Notes under the pieces: model-generated
Told to the model about the DNA's origin: nothing
Database searches by the model: none
What the model saw: the letters and a program-made list of their open reading frames with translations, nothing else
Source: Phanerochaete sordida
Lineage: Eukaryota > Basidiomycota > Agaricomycetes > Polyporales > Phanerochaetaceae
Reading direction: 5' to 3'
DNA: 64,000 nt
Assembly: GCA_019973155.2 (NCBI GenBank)
Contig: BPQB01000066.1
Coordinates: forward strand, 1-64,000
Translations under genes and position numbers: made by a program
Part shown: piece by piece, positions 56,213 to 64,000 of the stretch
Position numbering within the stretch: position 1 is the stretch's first letter
How the letters are laid out: each line of letters begins with the position of its first letter

Positions 56213-57365
56213 GAATATAAGAGTGGAACAGCATCGTACGGAGTGGAGTAATGAGCGGGGATCGGTTGCTAGGTATTATCGCGGCTTTGCAATGTGACCT
56301 TTATACCTATTGCTCTCGGTAGCCTGGTCTAGTACCGCACGATAGCGCCGGGCATAAGAGTAGAGTATGTCAAGGTTTCTCCTTTTTCGAGGAGATATGC
56401 TCGGCTACACGTCATCTAAATCGCGAGCACTACGCAATGCGGCAGCGCGTGACACGTACGCTCTAGGTAAAAGGCAATAAGATAGCCTGCATCGTACAAG
56501 AACCACAAATTTACGTACCGCCACATCTATCTCTCCGACATTCGACATATTAATATAAGCATTCCCGGCAAGCTTACTCATAGTGCCGATGGTTCCGCAG
56601 ATGCAGACATGGCACGAGGCATTGTAATCAACTCTGTATCAGCCGTCCAGTCAAACTAATGGTCCGCTCGGTGGACAGAGAGGACGGCATTACCTCAAAG
56701 GGAGCCGAAAACACACGCTTGAGCGGTGTACAGCGCGGTCATAATACGGCGGTCAAACGTACAGCTCATCAGAGAGATCAAAGGTGCGCCCTCCTGGCCT
56801 GCAAGGAGAACCGCGGCTCGGAACTGTCCAGGTGAAGGTTTCGCAGATGCTGGTGGGAATGAACATGGGCTCCGAACCGGCGTCCAGTGGCGACTGGAGC
56901 GTACGCAAAGGGGAAAATTGAAGTAAAATTGAAGCGAGTTACGCCACGCAAGCCCCGGGAGAATACTGTATAATGACGACGAAATCGGATGTCATCGGTC
57001 ATAGGACCTCCATCCGATTTGCTATATTGCATTTGTTAGGTGTGGTTGAGAGCTCATCCGGTAGTCATCCGGTCATCCGGTTCGGTGCGTGGCTACCACT
57101 GTCATACCACCATCCGATTTGGTCGTATTTCGACAGTATCTCGCTACCGATCCGCCGGAATATATGCCCCAAACTGCCCCGCTCCCTCGCACCCCGGTCC
57201 ATCTGACCGAGATGACTGTGTATGTGTAGCTTCTCTCATGCCGGGCCGTCATAGGCCTCACGCAGCGACGTAAGATGCGCCGGACCCCTCCTGCTACGAC
57301 CGGCCCACCACAGTGAGACATCAGCACTGCACTCCACCAATAATTCATATCGTTGTAATTGGTTG
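56213..57365. other. 1.15-kb gene-free stretch
   Basis: Mostly AT-richer DNA without a supported gene. 56981-57121 carries two copies of CATCCGATTTG (57011 and 57111), an inverted AAATCGGATG (56982) and three CATCCGG strings between them. Confidence 0.4.
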
Positions 57366-57432
57366 CAGATAGTACAGAGAAAGCTCCAGATGCAGGGCCA
57401 GGGCAGACCAATCGCGGCTCCGGAGAACTCCA

Positions 57433-57770
57433 TCAGGCAATAACGCACACGGTGCCAGACGCCTCCTACCACGGGTCAGCGCGCGTCAGCAGAGGTTATA
57501 AGATGCGACACGGGCAGCGACGGCACGCACCTGCACAATGACGCGAGCGCGGCGCGTCGCTCTGGCGCGCTCGTCCGGGGAGGAGCGACGGGGCTCGGGG
57601 ACGCCGCTCGGGCTCTCGTCGCGCGGCTCGGCCGCCATCTTCTCGGTCGGGGGCATGATTGCGGTGTGCGGTGCGTTCGGCGCGGGCATGGGCATGTTGG
57701 GCTGCGAGGTGCGGTCAGCGTCGTGCAGCAGGATGCGTACGTCCGGTGGACGTACCGCTGGCATCGGCAT
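57433..57770 (-). CDS. CaaX peptide 2, candidate lipopeptide pheromone precursor
   Basis: Exons 57770-57756, 57701-57531 and 57465-57433: the same sizes (15, 171 and 33 nt) as gene 1 and 72 residues. The C-terminus EASGTVCVIA is identical to gene 1. The middle differs at about a dozen residues (for example MPIPAPNV here reads MPMPAPNA), while the basic run RARATRRARVIVQ is kept. A TATA box at 57865-57872 is again 95 bp upstream of the ATG. The conservation is strongest over the last 25 residues, the part expected to be the mature peptide plus CaaX. Confidence 0.62.
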
Positions 57771-57864
57771 TTGGGCTGGTAGGATTGGTGTAGAGAACGG
57801 CGGTGAGTGTTCAGAAGCTTGTCTTCAATCTGGGAGCTGAGGCTCGACATTGCAGGCTGCGATG

Positions 57865-57872
57865 CTTATATA
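57865..57872 (-). promoter_or_regulatory. TATA box of CaaX peptide gene 2
   Basis: TATATAAG on the minus strand, 95 bp before the ATG at 57770, as for gene 1. Confidence 0.55.
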
Positions 57873-58561
57873 CGTTGTCACCTACCCCCCAGCCGCGCGC
57901 ATGTGCGCTCTGCGTCGGTGCGAGCGGGAAGAGTGATGATGGCGAGCGGGGCATATTCGCGGTGCGCATCACGGAATCAGAGCTCCCCGCGCGTCCGGTC
58001 CCAGCGAAGTGCTCACCGATCATGCGCAGGACCTCTGCGCACCGCCCGCGATGAGGACGGCATGTGGAGAGCACGGTGCCGTGCTCCCGACAAAGCGCGT
58101 CTGCGACAGCGCCCCGGTGTTGCCGCGGATAACTGGGCTTGCTCAGCGCGCCTGCGTACGCGAGAGGGCCTCGAAAGCGCATCGGGCGGGGTGCGGCCGC
58201 GCAGGCGCACGCCGTGGTGGCGTCTGATGGAGCGCGGCCGGGGCGCGCGTGAGGGCGACCGCGAGGTACGGTTCACGCGAAGATCGCGTACCAGGGCTAT
58301 GCGACGCACCATTCGACATACCGTCTGGGGTGCGTCCCTCGGCATTTGTCCCAGAGGCAGTTATTGCGCCACACCAGCACGCCTGCGTTCCGGCCGTGGT
58401 GCGGCACGAATTGAACGGACCGGCTCATGTCAAAGACCCAGGTATATAATCCACGTCTGCATTCAGTCACGTTGAATACCAGTCGAGGCAGCGATATGTT
58501 ACTAAACCTCCCTTCTCTCTCATGTTATCCGGCTTCGCGCCATCTCCCGCCGTCCGCCAAC

Positions 58562-58835
58562 TCAAGCAACGACGCACGACGCGCCAGACGCCTCCTACCA
58601 CCCACCACACATCAGCACCGCTCACCAGCAAGCACGAAGCAATTACAGTACGCACCGTGACGACGATCCTCGCCCGCCTGGCCGCACGCGCGCGCTCCGC
58701 CTCTGCGCCCTCTCCAGGGCGCGGGGGCTCGGGCGCGTCGGTGGGCACTGCGCTGCGCGCGTGCGGCGGCGCAGCCTCGCTCGAGATTTCGGTGGTCGGA
58801 GAGGCGTCGGGGCGGGTGGTACTGGGTGCGTGCAT
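58562..58835 (-). CDS. CaaX peptide 3, candidate lipopeptide pheromone precursor
   Basis: Exons 58835-58656 and 58594-58562 give 70 residues from MHAPSTTRPD to EASGASCVVA. An in-frame ATG at 58862 would add nine residues; CATACGCAGG just before 58835 could also be an acceptor. The N-terminal half differs from genes 1 and 2, but ERARAARRARIVVT lines up with ERARATRRARVIVQ. The final exon is again 33 nt after a GT-AG intron of 61 bp. TATAAAG on the minus strand (58961-58967) lies about 125 bp upstream. CVVA is a typical farnesyl CaaX box in mushroom pheromones. Confidence 0.58.
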
Positions 58836-58960
58836 CTTCCTGCGTATGCTGTATCTACACACTTCGGTCAGCTATGCGCCCGCGCGAACGTGCGCGAGTG
58901 GGGCGTACCGTTCGCGGTGTCCTGGGGTGAGATGGCGGATGGACGCTGCGCCGTCGGGGA

Positions 58961-58967
58961 CTTTATA
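58961..58967 (-). promoter_or_regulatory. TATA-like element of CaaX peptide gene 3
   Basis: TATAAAG read on the minus strand, 126 bp upstream of the ATG at 58835. Confidence 0.4.
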
Positions 58968-59980
58968 CGTGTGCGCCGCGGCGGCCGGTGGCTCGGCGGG
59001 ATAGGCCGCGGGGCCCGCAGAAGCACGCCGTGGTACGGTCCCAGAAGCCCACGGGCGGAAGAAGCTCGCAGACAGCGTAGACGGCGAAGCGCAGCGGCCT
59101 ATCGACGCGGCGGCCGGTCGCTGACGGACGGCGTGCACCAGAAACGGCGCGGCTGCCCTAGAAGCAGCGGGCCTGACGCCGCGACAGGAATAGACGTGCG
59201 CGCCGGCCGCCGCGCGCAGCCCTGGCGATCCGCACAGTGGTGCAGCTTTGCGCACGCGCGATGCGTCCACAAATAGCCCGCGCGGGGGCATTGTCGGCGG
59301 CGTCGCGCCGGGTGCCGCGAGATGGACGACGGGGAGGCGGGCGCGGATTGGCGCGGCGAGCGGCGGGGCGTGGGAGGGCGCGTGTGCCGCGTGCGCCGGG
59401 AGGTGGCGTGGGAGGCGCGGGTGGGATGGCTCGTTGCTCGTGCGCGATGCGCGGTGGCCGGGCAGTCTGGGCTGGGTCGTGCGCGCTGCGTGCGGTGCTG
59501 TAGGTCGTGTCAGCTGGGACGGAGGTTACGCAGATCCAGAGCCGCACAAGGCCTCTCGGCGGCTCATGTGTTTGTCTCTAGCGGTCGCCGCCAGAGGTCC
59601 TTGTGTACTGAAGGTGTTCTGGAATCGCTTCCGCAGAGTTACAGACCGAATCTGCCCGCCTTCAGTACAATATAAAATGCGTACATTTACGCATCTAACC
59701 CACCCGTGTGGGGCGTCAGGCAAGGTAGAAAATGCTCACAGGATGGGTGAGTACTCACCGATCCAGCTGGGCATGATGTGAGCTGAGTCACGCCCATAAC
59801 TGGACGTCTGGGTCCCGACGAGGCAGACGCACACTGCGTGTAGAACGCGCCAGCGCCGCAGCGCGTGCGCACGATCTGCGCTGTCCCCGTGCGCGCAGGT
59901 GCGCCCCCCGCACCGACACACCTCACACTCTTCCTCTCCACACTCGCACCCGCCGCTCTCGGACCGCGATGCCTCCCGAC
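58968..59980. other. GC-rich gene-poor stretch
   Basis: Contains long Arg/Ala/Gly-rich frames on both strands (for example 59158-59547 minus and 59248-59781 plus) that lack domains and look like by-products of GC-rich DNA. No gene is supported. Confidence 0.4.
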
Positions 59981-60350
59981 GCCCGACGCTCGCGCGCCCG
60001 CGGGCCACAGCCGGCAGTGACCTGTCCGCCGAGCTGTGGGACCCGATCGCCGCCCGCGCCGTCGCGGCCTACGCCGACGCGCTGCTCTCGCGCGTCCCGA
60101 GCGTCGACGGCGTGGCCCTGCACACGTTGGACGCGGTGCGCCTCCACACGCACGCCCGCTTGCCCGCCGCAGGCGCCGCCGGACCCCGTCGCGAGCCTGC
60201 TACGCTGCGCGGCACTTCACGCTGCGCCTGCTCGCCCGCGGCATCGACGCGTCCTCCATCTCAGACGGGCACGGCCGGCTCGTGCCCCGTCCGCCCACAC
60301 GTCCCCCAGCCCCAACATGCGCCCGCGCCCGCGCACTCGTGCGCGCGCTC
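59969..60350 (+). pseudogene. Decayed copy of the F-box-like tandem family
   Basis: The segment SDLSAELWDPIAARAVAAYADALL matches the LPPEVW...VVD start of the 49.7 and 51.6 kb genes. A CCGCAG acceptor is followed by PPDPVASL, then AARHFTLRLLARGIDASS in another frame. Compared with the 63.9-kb copy, which reads HPVASLLRLSYTARHVTLRV, 11 nt are missing after GTCGCGAGC, which shifts the frame. The donor that ends this exon in the other copy (CG|GTACGT) is GCTCGT here. The only nearby ATG (59969) is out of frame with the F-box-like segment. No downstream exons are recognisable. Three independent lesions make this a pseudogene. Confidence 0.6.
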
Positions 60351-60545
60351 TGACGTGACTATCAGTCCACCAATTTGTCGTTGGCGCGGCTGGTGTGCGT
60401 CCGCGGAGGCCGTCTCGCCGTGGGACATCCGATGCATATATTCGCGCCACGCCGACACAATAAATATACGACCCCGTCCATAACTCCTTCGCAGCCCGTC
60501 CGCCGCGCCCCCACCCGCCGCCGCCCCGTCCTCCCGCTGCGCGTC

Positions 60546-60807
60546 TCACGCGATAATGCACGTCGCGCCAGTCGCCTCCTGCGGTGCCCCGCCACGTTAG
60601 CGCACACACAGGATGATACAGGCTGCGACGTACGTTCACGACGATGCGCGCGCGGCGCGCGGCGGCGACGCGGTCGTGCGCGACGGGCTCGTGCGCATTC
60701 TCGACGGAATGCTGGGTCGCGTGCTCGGGGGCCGACGCGACGGGCGTGCTGGACGGCGCGCAGTCGTGCAGAGACGGGAGCGGCGCGGGGCGCTGTGTGG
60801 CGAGCAT
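60546..60807 (-). CDS. CaaX peptide 4, candidate lipopeptide pheromone precursor
   Basis: Exons 60807-60634 and 60578-60546 give 68 residues ending EATGATCIIA. The block AAARRARIVVN precedes the last intron, matching genes 1-3. The N-terminal part (MLATQRPAPLPSLHD...) has diverged beyond alignment, while the final 20 residues remain conserved, so selection seems focused on the peptide end. The last exon is 33 nt, as in all four. HDR at residues 44-46 could replace the ER processing site. It lies just downstream of, and convergent with, the decayed F-box-like copy. Confidence 0.56.
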
Positions 60808-62756
60808 TATCGTTGTGCTGGATCGGGTGTCTCGGGTGTTCTGGTGTGCGGGCGATGGCTGAGACGCTGCGAGGCTTGCTGGTCTCGGCGGCGGCCCTGC
60901 GGGCTTATGTACTGGTGCGCGGCCGGCGGGAAGGGGTTGGGTGGGAGTCGGGCGTGGTGCGAGACCGCAGCGGAGGTGCGGTTGCGAGGCGCATCAGGGC
61001 GCACTGGACGGTGTTTATTGCGATGGGAGTGGGCGGTGCGGCACGCGCGGGCGTATATTGCGCGGATGCTCTTCCGGCGACATGCACACGGTGACGGACG
61101 CTGCGCCGTGTCGCGATCGTTCCACGCGCGGGCACGTCCCCGATCTTGTCTCGCGATGTAGCGTAGCACCGCACATGTGCTACGTGCACGCAATCAAACC
61201 AAACGCGAAGTAGCATCCCCCGGGCACGCCGCATCAGTGATTCCCAAGTCGGCACTGCCCCACAACGCCAAACACAGCGCGAAGGACGCTGTGCGCGGTG
61301 CTTTCGGGCAGCGTCCAGCGGCCGCGCGCCACCGACGCAGTTCTGTGGCAAGTGCCGGAGCCGCCCGGGCACCGCTCCCGAAGCCCAATTGCGCGCACCA
61401 GAGCCCACCACGGCGGGGACGCCTCTAGCCAGCGCCGCCCTGCGCGTCGGCAGCGTCGGCGGTGCGTTCGCACGCGCGCACTCAGCTGGAAGCGCGAGCT
61501 CCCGGCCGCTATCAAGGTGTGCGTCACATCAGCCGCTACTGCTGCCGCGCACTCACGCGGCCTCTTTATGGCGAGCCCTCTGGGCGGACGCGACTAGGCC
61601 CGCGAACGGGTCACAAGTGCTTCGCTGGGCCCTGGTGCCATCAACGCATCTCCCTAGCGTGCGAGTCTGCGGCCCCGCGTGTTGGGAACTCTATCACTCC
61701 TTTGGCTTGGTGCGCAGCGATGGCGCGTGCCTCGAGGCCCGCGTCGTTCCCAGCGTGCGTCCTGGCTTGACCGTGGACGACGTCGACTAGGACCTACAGG
61801 TGCGCCGTTTGACGTCATGCGTGCCGTGTTGACGTCTGGGTACGCCGCGTGCAGACGACAGGACGCGACAGACATGCTCTGCGCCGCGCCGATAGCGCAG
61901 CCGAACCGTGCGCCCCCGCCGTACGAACAGTTCCCGCTCGTCGCGCTCCCTCGGCGCGACGTGACGGAAAGAGTGCCAGAATCCGAGGAGCAGCATATAT
62001 CGAGCAAGGAAGTACGTGCGGACGACGAGAAGGGTCGTGTAGCTCAGACCGTGCCGGTGGTGCGTCTGCAGTCTGATTTTCTGACGTTTGAGCTGACTAT
62101 ATGCGCAGGAACAGAACCGGGCGGGGTCTTCCTGTATCATAGCATGACTGAATTCACCCACCGCACCTCGTATCGTGCGTACCGCGCGTACCGTCCCGCG
62201 TGCATCACAGGACGCGAAGCGCAGCATCTCTGTACCCTGCTGGCCGCGTACAACAAGGATAGCGTCGGCCGGCGGCCGGCGCTGCTGCGTCCACCTCGCA
62301 TCCGCGTCCCATGCCCTGTAGCAAGGCTGCCTCGATTCGGAGACGGCATGCGTCGCTGACTCTACGCGGCAGCCCTACGCCACCGTGACGCGCTCGGCGA
62401 GGCGTTCTGACGGACGATTGCGAGGCTCGGGAGACACGGGCGGACGTGGCGGTGAATGCACGGCGTCCTCTCTGGAGCTTTTCGAATGGCGTTTGGCGGA
62501 CATCGGGGCATTCACTGGCACCTGCTGTGCCAAAGTTCCTCGCTTTTATCCTTCAAGGCCCGCGCAAAGTAGATGGCGTCAGCCTGTCCTTGTTCATACG
62601 CTCTTCAGCGCAAAGCATGCTCTTCGCCGCCTTTGACGAAACCTTTTAGGTGGTTGCTCCGAGCTGCAATCCCATGATAACATGCTCTATGCATCGTTCA
62701 CGTGTGTATCCTCAGCTCTTCTGCTACGTGCAAGCTACGTGACAGCGGGCAGGCCG
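60808..62756. other. 2-kb GC-rich region with no recognised gene
   Basis: The longest frame, 61679-62359 (+, 226 residues), has APPPYEQFPLV and RAYRAYRP but no domain, and an equally long frame opposes it. I do not call a gene. The region lies between CaaX peptide 4 and the last F-box-like gene, where a receptor gene might be expected but is not seen. Confidence 0.4.
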
Positions 62757-63957
62757 CTCACACCAAGCGCGAGGCGACGACGACAAAGAGCGTGTACAGA
62801 AACACCGCGCGCACCGTCCCCGGCGCCCACGCGGGCATGCGCAGCGGCACGAGCGCCGTGTCGCCGTCCACCGCGTACGCCCCGTGGAGCGCAAACCATT
62901 CTGCGTGCGCCGCGAGCCGCGCCGCGGCAATGTCCTCGCACGCGCGTGCGTCCGCGGGGAGAGCCGCATGGCGCGGCTCCGGAAGCTCGAGCCGCCCGAG
63001 CTGCGCGAAGGCCGGAATAGCATGTTTGAGCTGCGCGTGTGGTGAGCTGGGGGCGCGGCGCGGCGGGCAAAAGGCGTACGGTGCGTCCGCCGAGAATGGC
63101 GTCGATGAGGGTGAGTAGGTGCGCGCCGTCGGCGCGGCGCTGGGCGCGGGCGTGCTCCTCGGAGAGGCGGGCTATGTGCGGGGCCAGCTTGTCGAGCCAG
63201 GCCTGTGGCGTGTGTCAGCGACGCGTGGAGACGGGCGCAGCGCGCGGCGCACCGGGATGAAGCCGTGGTTGAACACCACTGGGATACGGCTCAGCGGCAC
63301 CTCCGCGGCGGCGGCGAAGTACCTGCAGACGGCGGTGAAGCAGCACGCGTGTGCGATCGCCAGGGCTAGTCGCGCGGATGAGCCCGAATCGCAGCACCCA
63401 CGCCAGAACGAACCCACCGCACGCGTCGAGCAGCTCCATGAGCGGCGCATGCCAGGAGTCAAACCGCTCACGGACGAGCGCCGGGCAACGCGCATCCGCC
63501 GCCGCGTCGCGCGCAGCGCAGAACGCGCCGTGCGCGTCGTCCGCGTAGCCCGTGACCGCCCAGTGGTAGTTGACCGCATGCTGCGCGCCCGTCCAGCGCG
63601 GCTCGGGGCGGAGGAGCTCGCTCGCGAGCGCCTGGACGGTGCGCACGCCGTGGGCGCGGTGCGCGTACGCGGCGAGCACGGGCCCGTGCGTGCACGCGCG
63701 GTCGCGTGCGGCGCGCTGCGCGGCGTCGCTGTGCACGCGCCAGAGCGCGAGCACGAGCGCGAGGCGCGCCCGCGGGTCCGTGCCGAGGCTGCGGGGCCCG
63801 TCAGCGAGGCACGGCGTAGCGGCGAGGCGGGCACGTACCGGCCGGCTCCGGTCGGGATGTACGGCGCGTCGAGGTACTGGGCGAGCACGCGCAGCGTGAC
63901 GTGCCGCGCGGTGTAGCTGAGGCGGAGCAAGCTCGCGACGGGGTGCGGCGCGGGCTC
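62757..63957 (-). CDS. F-box-like family member, partial at right edge
   Basis: The first exon lies beyond 64000. The exon 63957-63839 begins after a CACCTAG acceptor and encodes EPAPHPVASLLRLSYTARHV, the equivalent of exon 2 in the 49.7/51.6-kb genes; it is 119 nt (110 in those) with the same phase. The next exon starts at 63788 with RLGTDPRAR, matching RLDGSAREA. The following 180 residues are Ala/Arg-rich helical sequence (LALVLALWRVHSDAAQRAARD). One or more further introns lie near 63250-63420 and 63020-63240. The last part reads QLKHAIPAFAQLGRLELPEP and ends FLYTLFVVVASRLV, a hydrophobic C-terminus. Internal splicing is uncertain. The function is unknown. Confidence 0.5.
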
Positions 63958-64000
63958 CTAGGTGGCATCAGTCGGGCGGGCGTGCGCGCGGCGTGCGGAG

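Larger units (their letters stand above)
57366..58130. repeat. Direct duplication, copy 2 (pairs with 54532-55300)
   Basis: Second arm of the duplication that carries CaaX peptide gene 2. Alignment is continuous from TGCAGATA.TACAGA on the left to about the CTCCCGACAA string on the right, with scattered substitutions and small indels. Confidence 0.75.

Noticed and set aside
60217..60633. Continuation of the CaaX gene 4 frame through its intron to give a 196-residue protein
   Set aside because: A clean GTACGT donor and GCAG acceptor give the same 33-nt CaaX exon as in three paralogues; the read-through part is Arg/Gly-rich noise.
61679..62359. 226-codon plus-strand frame with a PPPY motif
   Set aside because: No recognisable domain, and a 146-codon frame opposes it. 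Composition fits GC-driven open frames.
1..64000. CRISPR arrays, bacterial operons, riboswitches or Shine-Dalgarno sites
   Set aside because: The window is eukaryotic nuclear DNA with spliceosomal introns; no regularly spaced repeats of CRISPR type were seen.

Overview
The window reads as nuclear DNA of a filamentous basidiomycete, most likely an agaricomycete. Genes are split by many 45-70 bp GT-AG introns, exons are GC-rich, and the gene set is fungal: a chromodomain Ty3/gypsy element, Set3-type PHD-SET protein, Hos3-type deacetylases, Rho2, F-box proteins and an OTT_1508-like deaminase. A polypore-like wood-decay fungus is my guess, not something the sequence proves. All exon coordinates are read by eye from splice signals and frame.

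Layout. 1-3.4 kb: 3' end of a Ty3/gypsy retroelement whose polyprotein ends in a chromodomain and a fused dUTPase, followed by its LTR. 4.5-18 kb: conserved housekeeping genes: BuGZ-like zinc-finger protein (-), membrane alpha/beta hydrolase (+), flavin monooxygenase with NTF2-like N-terminus (+), OTT_1508-like deaminase (-), dynamin-like GTPase (-) and Rho2 GTPase (-). 18-21 kb holds no recognisable gene. 21-38.7 kb: mitochondrial Mn-SOD, PHD-SET protein, farnesyl diphosphate synthase, two tail-to-tail F-box paralogues, a coiled-coil protein, UQCC1/Cbp3 and an SRPK-like kinase.

38.8-64 kb is the accessory part. Two Hos3-like deacetylase paralogues face away from each other around a gene with three beta-prism-like repeats. 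Then come two tandem F-box-like paralogues, a C2H2 zinc-finger gene, and a gene-poor, GC-rich stretch with four small genes (54.6, 57.4, 58.6 and 60.5 kb, all minus strand). Each encodes a 68-72 residue peptide ending in a CaaX box (CVIA, CVIA, CVVA, CIIA), and each has an intron placed so that the last exon is exactly 33 nt. They look like lipopeptide pheromone precursors of the B mating-type kind, although no STE3-type receptor is visible in the window. Interleaved with them are a small RlpA/barwin-like double-psi beta-barrel gene, a decayed F-box-like copy and, at the right edge, another F-box-like gene that runs out of the window.

How the genes may connect is inference. Farnesyl diphosphate synthase makes the lipid donor for CaaX proteins, and both Rho2 and the four small peptides carry CaaX boxes. 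The most notable points are the CaaX peptide family, the loss in both deacetylases of the third zinc-ligand Asp, the 6- and 7-nt micro-exons, and the F-box-like family with conserved exon phases scattered through the CaaX cluster.
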